Shown here: piece by piece, positions 1 through 5,704 of the stretch
Position numbering within the stretch: position 1 is the first letter of the stretch
How the letters are laid out: the number at the start of each line of letters is the position of its first letter
Source of the DNA: an uncultured Spirochaetia bacterium
Lineage (GTDB): Bacteria > Spirochaetota > UBA4802 > JAGODF01
Direction of reading: 5' to 3'
Length of the DNA stretch: 6,601 bases
Assembly (NCBI GenBank): GCA_937967705.1
Contig: CALCJG010000420.1
Span: 1 to 6,601 of the forward strand
The notes under the pieces: model-generated
Told to the model about the DNA's origin: nothing
Seen by the model: only the letters and a program-made list of their open reading frames with translations
The model's database searches: none
Program-made: the position numbers and the translations under genes

Positions 1-20
1 AGTCTCTGTTTTCGGGCCAT
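1..20 (-). CDS. Start of a probable REP-associated tyrosine transposase (partial, runs off left edge)
   Basis: Only the first six full codons are inside the window. Read on the minus strand from base 20 they give M-A-R-K-Q-R, followed by CT-, probably Leu. A perfect Shine-Dalgarno, AGGAGG at 26-31, sits five bases upstream of the ATG, which strongly supports a real start. An N-terminus of the form M-A-R-(K/P)-x-R-(I/L) is typical of the IS200-like REP-associated tyrosine transposases (RAYTs), single-domain HUH nucleases that act on short palindromic repeats. A repeat of the kind such enzymes accompany lies 100 bp upstream at 120-132, and further copies occur across the window. That a gene starts here is well supported. 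The family call is inference from six residues plus the repeat context; another protein beginning M-A-R-K cannot be excluded. Confidence 0.5.
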
Positions 21-25
21 GGTTT

Positions 26-31
26 CCTCCT
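26..31 (-). promoter_or_regulatory. Strong ribosome binding site of the left-edge gene
   Basis: The minus strand reads AGGAGG followed by five bases (AAACC) and then ATG at 20-18. This is the most consensus-like ribosome binding site in the window and is the main evidence that a gene truncated by the left edge begins at base 20. A perfect palindrome, GTATTAATAC at 43-52, lies just upstream and may be part of its promoter, but I see no clear -35 element. Confidence 0.7.
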
Positions 32-119
32 GGGGATGTACAGTATTAATACGTCTGAGGAGGGGTGATGATGAAAAGAAAAGGGGGGTTGTTGGGAATT
101 TCTGTGAAAATTACTAAAA

Positions 120-132
120 GGGGTCAGAGCCT
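120..132 (+). repeat. Dispersed REP-like repeat, copy 1 (GGGGTCAGAGCCT)
   Basis: GGGGTCAGAGCCT is identical over 13 bases to 5676-5688, and its first 12 bases recur inverted at 3700-3711. It is intergenic, 100 bp upstream of the putative transposase start at base 20. An 11-base core would be expected by chance about 0.003 times in a window this size on both strands, so this is a real repeat family. Association with REP-associated transposases is inference from the neighbouring gene start and from knowledge of that class. Confidence 0.75.
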
Positions 133-190
133 ATCAAATTGAACTAGATTGAAATAAGCACTCCATGCCCAATCATGCTCAAAACACAAC

Positions 191-218
191 AGGGAGTGTC
201 CTATAAAGAACACTCCCT
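191..218 (-). terminator. Hairpin terminator downstream of icd
   Basis: A perfect 9-bp inverted repeat (AGGGAGTGT paired with ACACTCCCT) encloses a 10-base loop. It lies 61 bases beyond the icd stop codon in icd's reading direction. The bases after the stem on the minus strand (GTTGTGTTTTG) are only moderately T-rich, so it may be an imperfect intrinsic terminator. It also separates icd from the left-edge gene, which is on the same strand. Confidence 0.6.
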
Positions 219-279
219 AATTGTGAATAATAATAGTAATCCGAATCGAAAGAAGAATGGAAATAAACCGGCTTGATGG

Positions 280-1494
280 TTAAATATTATCCGCAACAGC
301 CTTTCCGAATTCGGAACATTTGAGAAGAGTGGCCCCTTGCATCAACCGCTCAAGGTCATAGGTGACTCTTTTCTGAGCGATGGTTTTTTCAATTCCCTGG
401 ATCAGGCGGTCTGCGGCCTCCTGCCATCCCATGAAGCGGAGCATCATCTCGCCGGAGAGGATTAGGGAGCCGGGATTGACCTTGTCCTGTCCGGCGTACT
501 TGGGTGCCGTGCCGTGTGTGGCCTCAAAGACGGCTTCGCTGTCGCCGATGTTGGCTCCCGGGGCCATCCCGAGCCCGCCTACCTGAGCGGCCAGGGCATC
601 GGAGATATAGTCCCCGTTGAGATTGGGTGTGGCAATGATGTCGTATTCATCGGGGCGGAGCAGAACCTGCTGAAAGATGGAATCGGCAATGCGGTCCTTG
701 ATGAGGATCTTGCCCTCCGGCATCTTTCCTCCGTGCTTATCCCAGAGATCATCCTCGGAGATCACATAAGAGGCAAACTCGTCCCGGGCTATCTGATAAC
801 CCCAGTCGCGGAAGGCTCCTTCGGTAAATTTCATGATATTGCCCTTGTGCATCAGGGTAATGCTTTTACGGCCGTTTTCGATGGCGTATTGAATAGCGCT
901 TCGAACCAGATTTTTCGTGTTGGTAACGCTGATGGGTTTGATGCCGATCCCGGAGTCCGGGAGTATGTCCTTGCCCATTTCGCGGCGGATGAAATCTATC
1001 ATCTTCTGAGCCTCGGCAGACCCCTCTTTCCATTCGATGCCGGAGTAGACATCCTCCATGTTCTCGCGGAAGATGACCATGTTGACCAGTTCGGGTTTTT
1101 TAAGGGGACTGGGCACGCCCTTGAAGTAACGTACAGGGCGAACGCAGGCGTAGAGCGACATGACCTGTCGAAGGGTAACATTGATGCTGCGGATGCCGCC
1201 GCCTACGGGGGTCGTGAGTGGTCCTTTGAGGGCAACTTTGTATTCCCGAATCTTTTCCAGCGTTGCATCGGGCAGCCAGCTTCCGGTCTGATTGAAGGCC
1301 TTTTCGCCGGCCAGAACCTCCTGCCATTCGATTTTGCGCTTCCCTCCGTAAGTCTTTTCCACAGCCGCATCCAGAGCGATCTTTGTGGCGCGCCATATGT
1401 CCGGGCCCGTTCCGTCACCTTCTATAAAGAGCACAACAGGGTTGTCGGGCACATCAATTTTGCCCTTTTCGTATTTGATGGTTTGTCCTGACAT
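280..1494 (-). CDS. icd: NADP-dependent isocitrate dehydrogenase
   Basis: Oxidatively decarboxylates isocitrate to 2-oxoglutarate in the cytoplasm, reducing NADP; a TCA-cycle enzyme and NADPH source. The 404-residue product is close to E. coli Icd (416) and aligns along its whole length. Isocitrate-binding residues are present: S103 and N105 in [12 protein letters not shown], then R109, R119, R143, Y150 and K217. Metal ligands D271, D295 and D299 are kept. The NADP-selecting set H327, K332, Y333, N340, Y379 and R383 matches the E. coli residues, which argues against NAD specificity. S103 is equivalent to the serine phosphorylated by the E. coli IDH kinase, but no kinase gene is in view. The frame extends seven codons upstream to an ATG at 1515 that lacks a Shine-Dalgarno. 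I prefer the ATG at 1494, preceded by AGAGGAT nine bases upstream. Nothing is truncated. Confidence 0.97.
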   Translation of the reverse strand: MSGQTIKYEKGKIDVPDNPVVLFIEGDGTGPDIWRATKIALDAAVEKTYGGKRKIEWQEVLAGEKAFNQTGSWLPDATLEKIREYKVALKGPLTTPVGGGIRSINVTLRQVMSLYACVRPVRYFKGVPSPLKKPELVNMVIFRENMEDVYSGIEWKEGSAEAQKMIDFIRREMGKDILPDSGIGIKPISVTNTKNLVRSAIQYAIENGRKSITLMHKGNIMKFTEGAFRDWGYQIARDEFASYVISEDDLWDKHGGKMPEGKILIKDRIADSIFQQVLLRPDEYDIIATPNLNGDYISDALAAQVGGLGMAPGANIGDSEAVFEATHGTAPKYAGQDKVNPGSLILSGEMMLRFMGWQEAADRLIQGIEKTIAQKRVTYDLERLMQGATLLKCSEFGKAVADNI

Positions 1495-1503
1495 GTTTAT
1501 CTT

Positions 1504-1510
1504 ATCCTCT
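1504..1510 (-). promoter_or_regulatory. Ribosome binding site that decides the icd start
   Basis: AGAGGAT on the minus strand ends nine bases before the ATG at 1494. The competing in-frame ATG at 1515 is preceded by CACCATTA, with no purine-rich element. This supports a 404-residue rather than a 411-residue product. Confidence 0.6.
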
Positions 1511-1527
1511 ATCATTAATGGTGATGG

Positions 1528-1557
1528 GTATTAGGCTATGAGAGACCTCAATTGCAA
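1528..1557 (-). promoter_or_regulatory. Candidate icd promoter
   Basis: On the minus strand, TTGCAA (1557-1552, four of six matches to the -35 consensus) is followed after 18 bases by TAATAC (1533-1528), a weak -10. It sits between the tRNA terminator and the icd start, where a promoter is needed if that terminator works. The call rests on position and one box. Confidence 0.35.
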
Positions 1558-1592
1558 CCCTTTTTTCACTTTTTTGCCGGGGGTGATCTCAT

Positions 1593-1625
1593 AAAAAAAC
1601 TGCATGCTGGTGAACATGCAGTTTT
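1593..1625 (-). terminator. Rho-independent terminator after tRNA-Gln
   Basis: The minus strand carries an 11-bp perfect stem (AAAACTGCATG paired with CATGCAGTTTT, 1596-1625) with an 8-base loop, continuing into a run of seven T. It starts four bases after the 3' end of the tRNA. This is the clearest intrinsic terminator in the window, ending the glnS/tRNA-Gln unit and insulating icd. Because the stem begins with A residues, the plus strand also shows a short T run after the hairpin, so it may work in both directions. Confidence 0.85.
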
Positions 1626-1628
1626 GTG

Positions 1629-1701
1629 CTGCCCGGCTAGGACTCGAACCTAGACTAACCTGATCCAGAGTCAGGTGTGTTGCCAATTACACCACCGGGC
1701 A
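1629..1701 (-). tRNA. tRNA-Gln (anticodon CUG, reads CAG)
   Basis: A full cloverleaf of 73 bases can be drawn. The 7-bp acceptor stem is U1-A72 through G7-C66, the D stem is GUG/CAC and the anticodon stem is CCUGA/UCAGG. The loop CUCUGGA has CUG at positions 34-36 (bases 1668-1666). The T arm is CUAGG-UUCGAGU-CCUAG. The weak U1-A72 pair, G2-C71, G10 and discriminator G73 agree with known glutamine identity elements in E. coli; position 3-70 is C-G here rather than G-C. The 3' CCA is not encoded (GCAC follows A72), so CCA must be added after transcription. It lies 99 bp downstream of glnS on the same strand and just ahead of a strong terminator. Confidence 0.96.
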
Positions 1702-1709
1702 ATATGGGA

Positions 1710-1741
1710 AGTATATTTTCCAAGGGGCTGATATTTGTCAA
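1710..1741 (-). promoter_or_regulatory. Candidate promoter of tRNA-Gln
   Basis: A perfect -35 box TTGACA (1741-1736) is followed on the minus strand by TATACT (1715-1710, five of six matches to the -10). The spacing of 20 bases is longer than ideal; AAATAT at 1718-1713 would give 17 bases but matches less well. Initiation about 7-8 bases past TATACT would fall almost at the tRNA 5' end, as is usual for tRNA genes. It suggests the tRNA can be transcribed independently of glnS. Confidence 0.5.
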
Positions 1742-1800
1742 GTATTAATGCCCTGGTTTTGCGTCTCCTGTTATTACATCAAGGTTAATTTTTTCTCCTC

Positions 1801-3489
1801 TTACTCCTTTCCCGCAATTTTAGCCCAGCTGTCTTTGAGGGTGACTGTGCGGTTGAAAACCAGTTTTTCCGGGGTGGATTCTTTGTCTATACAGAAGTAT
1901 CCCTGGCGTTCAAACTGGAATTTATCCCCAACACGGGCCGTATTCACAAAGGGTTCCACAAGCCCCTGGGCAGTCTTCAGGGAATCGGGGTTGATGTTGT
2001 CCGTAAAGCGTTTCCCCTCCTCGGTCTCGTAGGGATTCTCATTGAGGAAGAGTCGGTCGTAGAGTCTTATCTCCGCCTCCACGGCATGAGCCGCGGATAC
2101 CCAATGCAGCGTGGCCTTTACCTTTCTACCATCCGGGGCATCGCCGCCGCGGCTCTCGGGATCGCAAACGCAGCGCAGCTCGATGACATCACCCCTTTTG
2201 TCCTTGATGACTTCTTTACATGTGATGAGATAGGCAGCTCTGAGGCGCACCTCCCTGTCCGGGGCCAGGCGGAAGAACTTTTTGGGCGGATCCTCCATGA
2301 AATCCTCCCTTTCTATGTAAACGACCCGGGAGAAGGGGACCCTGCGTTTTCCCATGGATTCGTCTTCGGGGTTGTTGTTCACCTCCATCTCCTCGGTTTT
2401 GTCCGCGGGATAGTTTTCGATGACCACCCTGAGGGGATTGAGGACTGACATGACCCGTTGCGCGCGTTTATTAAGGTCTTCTCTGACGCAATGCTCCAGG
2501 AGAGCCATATCGACGATGCTGTCTCTTTTGGCCACACCCACGCGCTCGGCGAAATCCCGTATGGATTCCGGCGTGTAGCCCCGGCGGCGCAGCCCGGCGA
2601 TGGTGGGCATGCGGGGGTCATCCCAGCCTTTGACGTGTCCCTCCCGGACCAGTTCCAGGAGCATGCGCTTGCTCATCACGGTGTAATTGAGGTTGAGCCG
2701 GGCAAATTCTATCTGGCGGGGGCGAACGCGTCCCGATTCGGCAATCTTGTCGAGGAACCAGTCGTAGAGGGGGCGGTGCACCTCAAATTCCAGGGTGCAG
2801 ATGGAGTGGGTGATTCCCTCGAGGTAATCGGACTGCCCGTGGGCATAATCGTACATGGCGTAAATGCACCACTGATTGCCCGTGCGGTGATGTTCCGCGT
2901 GCATGATTCGATAGAGAACGGGGTCGCGCATGTGCATGTTGGGGGAGGCCATATCGATCCTGGCGCGCAGTACCCGGGACCCGTCGTGAAACTCGCCCCG
3001 GCGCATGCGCTCGAAGAGATCCAGGTTCTCTTCCACGGACCGGTCCCGGGAGGGGCTCAGCTTGCCCGGCTGTGTGGGAGTGCCGCGGGTGGCGGATACC
3101 TCCTCGGCGCTCATATCGCAGACATAGGCCAGACCTTTTTTTATGAGCATCACCGCCCATTCGTAAAGCTGTTCGAAATAGTCGGAGGCGTAATGTTCAC
3201 CGTCCCACTGGAAGCCGAGCCAGCGCACGTCTTCCTTGATGGATTCCACGTACTCCACATCCTCTTTCTCGGGATTCGTATCGTCGAAGCGGAGGTTGCA
3301 GCGGCCCCCGTATTTCCGTGCCAGTCCAAAATTGAGGCATATGGATTTGGCATGGCCGATGTGCAGGTATCCGTTGGGTTCCGGAGGAAAGCGTGTGTAG
3401 ACCTGTCCGCCGTTTTTGCCGTTTTTCAGGTCTTCTTCAATGATCTGTTCGATGAAGTTGAGTGAGCGTACGCCTTCCTGGTTTTCCAT
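1801..3489 (-). CDS. glnS: Glutaminyl-tRNA synthetase
   Basis: Class Ib aminoacyl-tRNA synthetase that charges tRNA-Gln directly with glutamine in the cytoplasm, using ATP. The 562 residues are close to E. coli GlnRS (554), with strong identity throughout. The ATP-binding HIGH signature is H43-I-G-H46 within [16 protein letters not shown]. The KMSKS-type loop is V271-M-S-K-R275. Also conserved are [10 protein letters not shown] (64-73), the DMASP stretch near 179 that continues into the acceptor-binding domain, and WDDPRMPTI before the C-terminal beta-barrel anticodon-binding domain, which is complete. GlnRS rather than GluRS is indicated by overall similarity and length. The ATG at 3489 is fixed by an in-frame TGA 18 bases upstream, although the ribosome binding site (GGTAGAG) is weak. 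No hairpin follows the stop, so readthrough into the cognate tRNA-Gln is plausible. Having GlnRS suggests this organism need not rely solely on the GatCAB amidation route. Confidence 0.98.
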   Translation of the reverse strand: MENQEGVRSLNFIEQIIEEDLKNGKNGGQVYTRFPPEPNGYLHIGHAKSICLNFGLARKYGGRCNLRFDDTNPEKEDVEYVESIKEDVRWLGFQWDGEHYASDYFEQLYEWAVMLIKKGLAYVCDMSAEEVSATRGTPTQPGKLSPSRDRSVEENLDLFERMRRGEFHDGSRVLRARIDMASPNMHMRDPVLYRIMHAEHHRTGNQWCIYAMYDYAHGQSDYLEGITHSICTLEFEVHRPLYDWFLDKIAESGRVRPRQIEFARLNLNYTVMSKRMLLELVREGHVKGWDDPRMPTIAGLRRRGYTPESIRDFAERVGVAKRDSIVDMALLEHCVREDLNKRAQRVMSVLNPLRVVIENYPADKTEEMEVNNNPEDESMGKRRVPFSRVVYIEREDFMEDPPKKFFRLAPDREVRLRAAYLITCKEVIKDKRGDVIELRCVCDPESRGGDAPDGRKVKATLHWVSAAHAVEAEIRLYDRLFLNENPYETEEGKRFTDNINPDSLKTAQGLVEPFVNTARVGDKFQFERQGYFCIDKESTPEKLVFNRTVTLKDSWAKIAGKE

Positions 3490-3581
3490 AATCTCTACCG
3501 TGGTTCATAGAATGTGAATCATCGGCACAGGGGCCCTTTGATAGGAAACCGGGAGCGACCATTCCCCGGCCGACGTCACCT

Positions 3582-3613
3582 ATCCTAAAGTGTCCTGAGG
3601 GGGAATTTGTCAA
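3582..3613 (-). promoter_or_regulatory. Candidate glnS promoter (proximal)
   Basis: On the minus strand, TTGACA (3613-3608) is followed after 20 bases by TAGGAT (3587-3582). A 17-18 base spacing gives only CTTTAG or TTTAGG. The box sits in the decamer CTTGACAAAT, the same ten bases found before tRNA-Gln. The leader to the glnS ATG would be about 85 bases. The -35 is convincing; the -10 is not. Confidence 0.4.
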
Positions 3614-3659
3614 GGATTTCACTGGTCACATGGGGTGTAAGCCCGCTGGAAAGGGTAAA

Positions 3660-3686
3660 ATTTTACAGAAACTTAATAAATGTCAA
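3660..3686 (-). promoter_or_regulatory. Candidate distal glnS promoter
   Basis: A second perfect TTGACA (3686-3681) stands on the minus strand just after the repeat that follows the SUMF1-like gene. About 15 bases further is TAAAAT, preceded by TG as in extended -10 elements (TGTAAAAT). The spacing is short. If used, the glnS mRNA would have a leader of roughly 160 bases. It could serve beside, or instead of, the promoter near 3600. Confidence 0.35.
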
Positions 3687-3699
3687 GAATAAGCCAGAG

Positions 3700-3711
3700 G
3701 GCTCTGACCCC
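3700..3711 (-). repeat. Dispersed REP-like repeat, copy 2 (inverted)
   Basis: Read on the minus strand this is GGGGTCAGAGCC, the same 12 bases as the copies at 120 and 5676 but in opposite orientation. It begins seven bases after the TAA of the SUMF1-like gene. Locally it can fold on itself (CAGAG and CTCTG in 3696-3707, or AGCC-CTCT-GGCT), giving a small hairpin of the kind seen at the ends of REP elements. It might also affect the 3' end of the upstream mRNA. Confidence 0.75.
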
Positions 3712-3718
3712 AAATTTA

Positions 3719-4795
3719 TTATTCGGGAGCGATGACCATTCGAAAGCCGCAATAGGGACTTCGGCTGTAATACGGGCGATTGCTGCGATCCGCCGATCCC
3801 ACGTTGAGCCCCATGTTTTTGTCCTCTTTGAGGGCTATCACCCGGACGACCCGGTTGTCAAGATTGTCCTCCTCGGTCTTTTTGGAACGTTTCCGTCCCT
3901 GGTATTTGTAACTGTCGGAATCATAGACGTCCATGCACCATTCCCAGGCGTTGCCGCTCATATCGTAGAGGCCCCAGGGATTGGGTTTTTTCGTTCCAAC
4001 AGGCTGGAGAGCGCCGCCATTGTTGTAGGGATACCAGCAGTAATCCCCATCGACCTTATCACCCCAGTAAAAACGGGTCGTTGTGCCCGCCCGGCAGGCA
4101 TATTCCCATTCCGCCTCATAGGGTAGCCGCGCCTCTACGTTGTAAGAGGTGCTGAACTTCTCACAGAAGGCTACGGCTTCGGGCCAGTTCAGGGAGGCAA
4201 CCGGGAGATTGTCCCCTTTGAACTGCAGGCCCTCCGGCAGTTTGTCCATGAGGGAGAGATATTGTTTCTGGGTTATCTCGCACCGGCTGATCCAGAAGCC
4301 TTCCACCTTCTGCTTGATCCGGGGGTGCTGATCGTCTTCCCCCTCTCCGTCGGGGGCCCCCATGAGGAATCGTCCTTTCTTCAGATAGATGAAATCAATT
4401 CCCCCTATGCTTTTACGGGACAGGTGTTCCAGCTCTGTTTTACCCCGGATCCCTTTGAAGAGATATACGGCCATGCCTTTCTTGAGGATGGAAAAGTGAC
4501 GGGAGGATTTACCGGTCAATTTGCACTTGGCAACGGTCATCATGGGATAGGTTACGGTCAGGGTAAGCTCCTCGCCACCGGAGTCTATGATCAGCCTGTC
4601 CCCCATCCTGATAGAACGGCCTGACCCCGGGGAGACGATGATGATCTCCCTGGTGCTTTCGACAAGCTGCCAAACCTTTCCGATTTCTTTACCCCTCTGG
4701 GAACCCGCGGCATAAAAAGCTCCGCCGGAAAACAACAGGAACAGGCAGGTAAGGGCTGATGCGGCAAGGAAAAGGACGGGTAATCGAGATCTCAT
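3719..4795 (-). CDS. Secreted SUMF1/FGE-sulfatase-like protein with an N-terminal beta-rich domain
   Basis: 358 residues. A Sec-type signal peptide is visible (MRSR, then a hydrophobic core to about residue 28, with small residues around YAAG), so the protein is probably periplasmic. Residues 38-114 look like a small beta-barrel module (GKVWQLVES, then IIIVSPGSG, MGDRL and ILKKGMAVYLF). The order resembles repeats in some secreted lipoproteins, but I cannot name it firmly. Residues 132-358 form a formylglycine-generating-enzyme-type fold: GRFLMG (141-146), EITQKQY (173-179), PVASLNWPEAVAFC (198-211), RLPYEAEWEYACRAG (223-237), GLYDMSGNAWEW (275-286) and GFRMV (350-354). The usual RVxRGGSW is RVVRVIAL (315-322), and the catalytic cysteines of true FGE are absent, so formylglycine formation is unlikely. 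A lysine-rich insert lies at 297-306. The specific role is unknown. No close Shine-Dalgarno precedes the ATG. Confidence 0.88.
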   Translation of the reverse strand: MRSRLPVLFLAASALTCLFLLFSGGAFYAAGSQRGKEIGKVWQLVESTREIIIVSPGSGRSIRMGDRLIIDSGGEELTLTVTYPMMTVAKCKLTGKSSRHFSILKKGMAVYLFKGIRGKTELEHLSRKSIGGIDFIYLKKGRFLMGAPDGEGEDDQHPRIKQKVEGFWISRCEITQKQYLSLMDKLPEGLQFKGDNLPVASLNWPEAVAFCEKFSTSYNVEARLPYEAEWEYACRAGTTTRFYWGDKVDGDYCWYPYNNGGALQPVGTKKPNPWGLYDMSGNAWEWCMDVYDSDSYKYQGRKRSKKTEEDNLDNRVVRVIALKEDKNMGLNVGSADRSNRPYYSRSPYCGFRMVIAPE

Positions 4796-4834
4796 GAGGA
4801 TTTGCTGATTGCTTCTCCTCGTTTGGGGAGTAAG

Positions 4835-4865
4835 AATATATAAGTAAACTGAATTGGTTTGTTAA
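4835..4865 (-). promoter_or_regulatory. Candidate promoter of the SUMF1-like gene
   Basis: On the minus strand, TTAACA (4865-4860, five of six matches to -35) precedes TATATA (4842-4837) by 17 bases, or TATATT (4840-4835, five of six) by 19. The stretch is A+T-rich and lies just beyond the hairpin that follows the nitroreductase gene. The transcript would start about 30 bases before the ATG and include GAGGAG at 4815-4820. Confidence 0.5.
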
Positions 4866-4867
4866 AC

Positions 4868-4894
4868 GGAGCTGGAGAATTATTCTTCAGCTCC
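4868..4894 (-). terminator. Hairpin after the nitroreductase gene
   Basis: GGAGCTG (4868-4874) pairs with CAGCTCC (4888-4894), and inner bases continue the pairing (AGAAT/ATTCT) after one mismatch. It begins ten bases past the nitroreductase stop. The T run is better on the plus strand (TTTGTTTTC) than on the minus strand (GTTTAAC), so termination of the minus-strand gene may be partial. Confidence 0.55.
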
Positions 4895-4903
4895 TTTGTT
4901 TTC

Positions 4904-5506
4904 TCACCATATGTTCCAGTGGATTTTGGCAGGATCCCATTTGTTCCTGGGTTTGTCCTCACCCGTGGGAACCCCTACCGGGATGACGTTCAGGGGAATT
5001 ACAGTCTCGGGAATTTTCAGCACTTTTCGAACGTGGTCCATGCGTCCTTTATCAGGGTAGGCGGCCGTCCACACGGCCCCAAGGGACAGGGCCTCCACCG
5101 CTAGGAGAATGTTTTCACTTGCACAACCCGCATCGATCAGGGCGTATTCCCTTTTTTTATCGAAAGCCTTGTCGGGAATGGCACAGACGATGATGGTGGC
5201 ACCGGCCTTTTTCAGCATTTTAGCAAAGGGCAGTCCTGCCGCCAGGTCATCCATGGTTTTTCGATCCGTTACGACGACGAAGCTCCAAGGACGACGGTCC
5301 ACCGCCGTGGGAGCGGCCATTCCTGCCCGTATGATCTCCTCCAGATCCGCTTTACTTACCGCCTGGCCGGTAAAATGGCGTACGCTCTTGCGGCTGTGGA
5401 TGACGGAAAGGGCGTCGGGGACGCCTTTCTGGGGGGCACAGGCTGGAATTATGGCGGATAAGCACAGGATTGTTGATATAATGAGAACGGTTCGTAATTG
5501 TTTCAT
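4904..5506 (-). CDS. Lipoprotein-type nitroreductase family protein
   Basis: A 200-residue protein of the FMN-dependent nitroreductase superfamily. Family members use NAD(P)H to reduce nitro groups, quinones, flavins or other acceptors; the substrate here is unknown. Landmarks: RKSVRHF (39-45), the N-terminal FMN-phosphate segment; AAPTAVDRRPW (64-74), the second FMN-contact segment; DAGCASENILLAVEALSLGA (125-144), the central helix; IPLNVIPVGVP (170-180); and the C-terminal K-W-D-P-x-K-I-H-W-N motif. Unusually, it starts with a signal sequence (MKQLR, then hydrophobic residues 6-20) ending in I-P-A-C23, a plausible lipobox with Ala at +2. That suggests a lipid anchor outside the cytoplasm, whereas most relatives are soluble and cytosolic. 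GGGAG lies seven bases before the ATG. A TGGTATAGG extended -10-like element lies near 5538-5546, without a matching -35. The SUMF1-like gene follows after 108 bp containing a hairpin. Confidence 0.9.
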   Translation of the reverse strand: MKQLRTVLIISTILCLSAIIPACAPQKGVPDALSVIHSRKSVRHFTGQAVSKADLEEIIRAGMAAPTAVDRRPWSFVVVTDRKTMDDLAAGLPFAKMLKKAGATIIVCAIPDKAFDKKREYALIDAGCASENILLAVEALSLGAVWTAAYPDKGRMDHVRKVLKIPETVIPLNVIPVGVPTGEDKPRNKWDPAKIHWNIW

Positions 5507-5675
5507 GGTTTTTCTCCCTTTAGGGAATGCTCTAACCCCTATACCAGGGTAATGAGTAAATTAGTTGAATTGCAAGAAGAAATTTGATGTGATGGATGCC
5601 ATTATTATGAAGGAGTAAGCAAGGCGGGGGATGAGAACAAAGCGCAAGGTTCATCCTGTGCCGATATGGTGAGAC

Positions 5676-5688
5676 GGGGTCAGAGCCT
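5676..5688 (+). repeat. Dispersed REP-like repeat, copy 3, in the leader of the membrane acyltransferase gene
   Basis: GGGGTCAGAGCCT, identical over 13 bases to 120-132 and in the same orientation. It lies three bases before the ribosome binding site of the gene starting at 5705, so it would be transcribed in that gene's 5' leader. The flanks differ from copy 1, so the conserved unit here is only about 13 bases. Confidence 0.75.
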
Positions 5689-5691
5689 CGC

Positions 5692-5697
5692 AGGGAG
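5692..5697 (+). promoter_or_regulatory. Ribosome binding site selecting a TTG start
   Basis: AGGGAG is followed by seven bases and then TTG at 5705-5707, in frame with the conserved R-S-I-D-V-L-R-G segment. An ATG at 5700 is only two bases from the site and out of frame, stopping at 5732. An in-frame ATG at 5666 has no Shine-Dalgarno. TTG is therefore the best start. Confidence 0.65.
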
Positions 5698-5704
5698 ATA
5701 TGAT

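Noticed and set aside
514..1491. A 325-codon open frame on the plus strand opposite icd
   Set aside because: It lies antisense within a clearly conserved icd gene, has no ribosome binding site, and its translation shows no recognisable domain. It is a shadow of codon usage on the other strand.
1495..1515. Seven-codon N-terminal extension of Icd (start at 1515)
   Set aside because: The upstream ATG has no Shine-Dalgarno, while AGAGGAT correctly precedes the ATG at 1494.
2458..3465. A 335-codon open frame on the plus strand opposite glnS
   Set aside because: Same reasoning: it is fully antisense to a highly conserved synthetase, with a His/Val/Gly-rich composition typical of the complement of a real gene.
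4613..4628. Further repeat copy near GGCCTGACCCC in the SUMF1-like gene
   Set aside because: It lacks one base of the GGCTCTGACCCC core and lies in coding sequence; a near match of this length is expected by chance.
3719..4795. True formylglycine-generating enzyme activating a sulfatase
   Set aside because: The catalytic cysteine pair and the RGGS motif are missing, and no sulfatase gene is in the window.
5655..5665. CCTGTGCCGAT shared between 5655-5665 and the minus strand near 3521-3531
   Set aside because: About ten 11-base matches between arbitrary sites are expected in a window this size, and the flanks do not extend the match.
5594..5669. Small open frames in the divergent gap (for example the ATG at 5631, 13 codons)
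   Set aside because: Very short, no recognisable product, and only a G-run rather than a clear ribosome binding site upstream.
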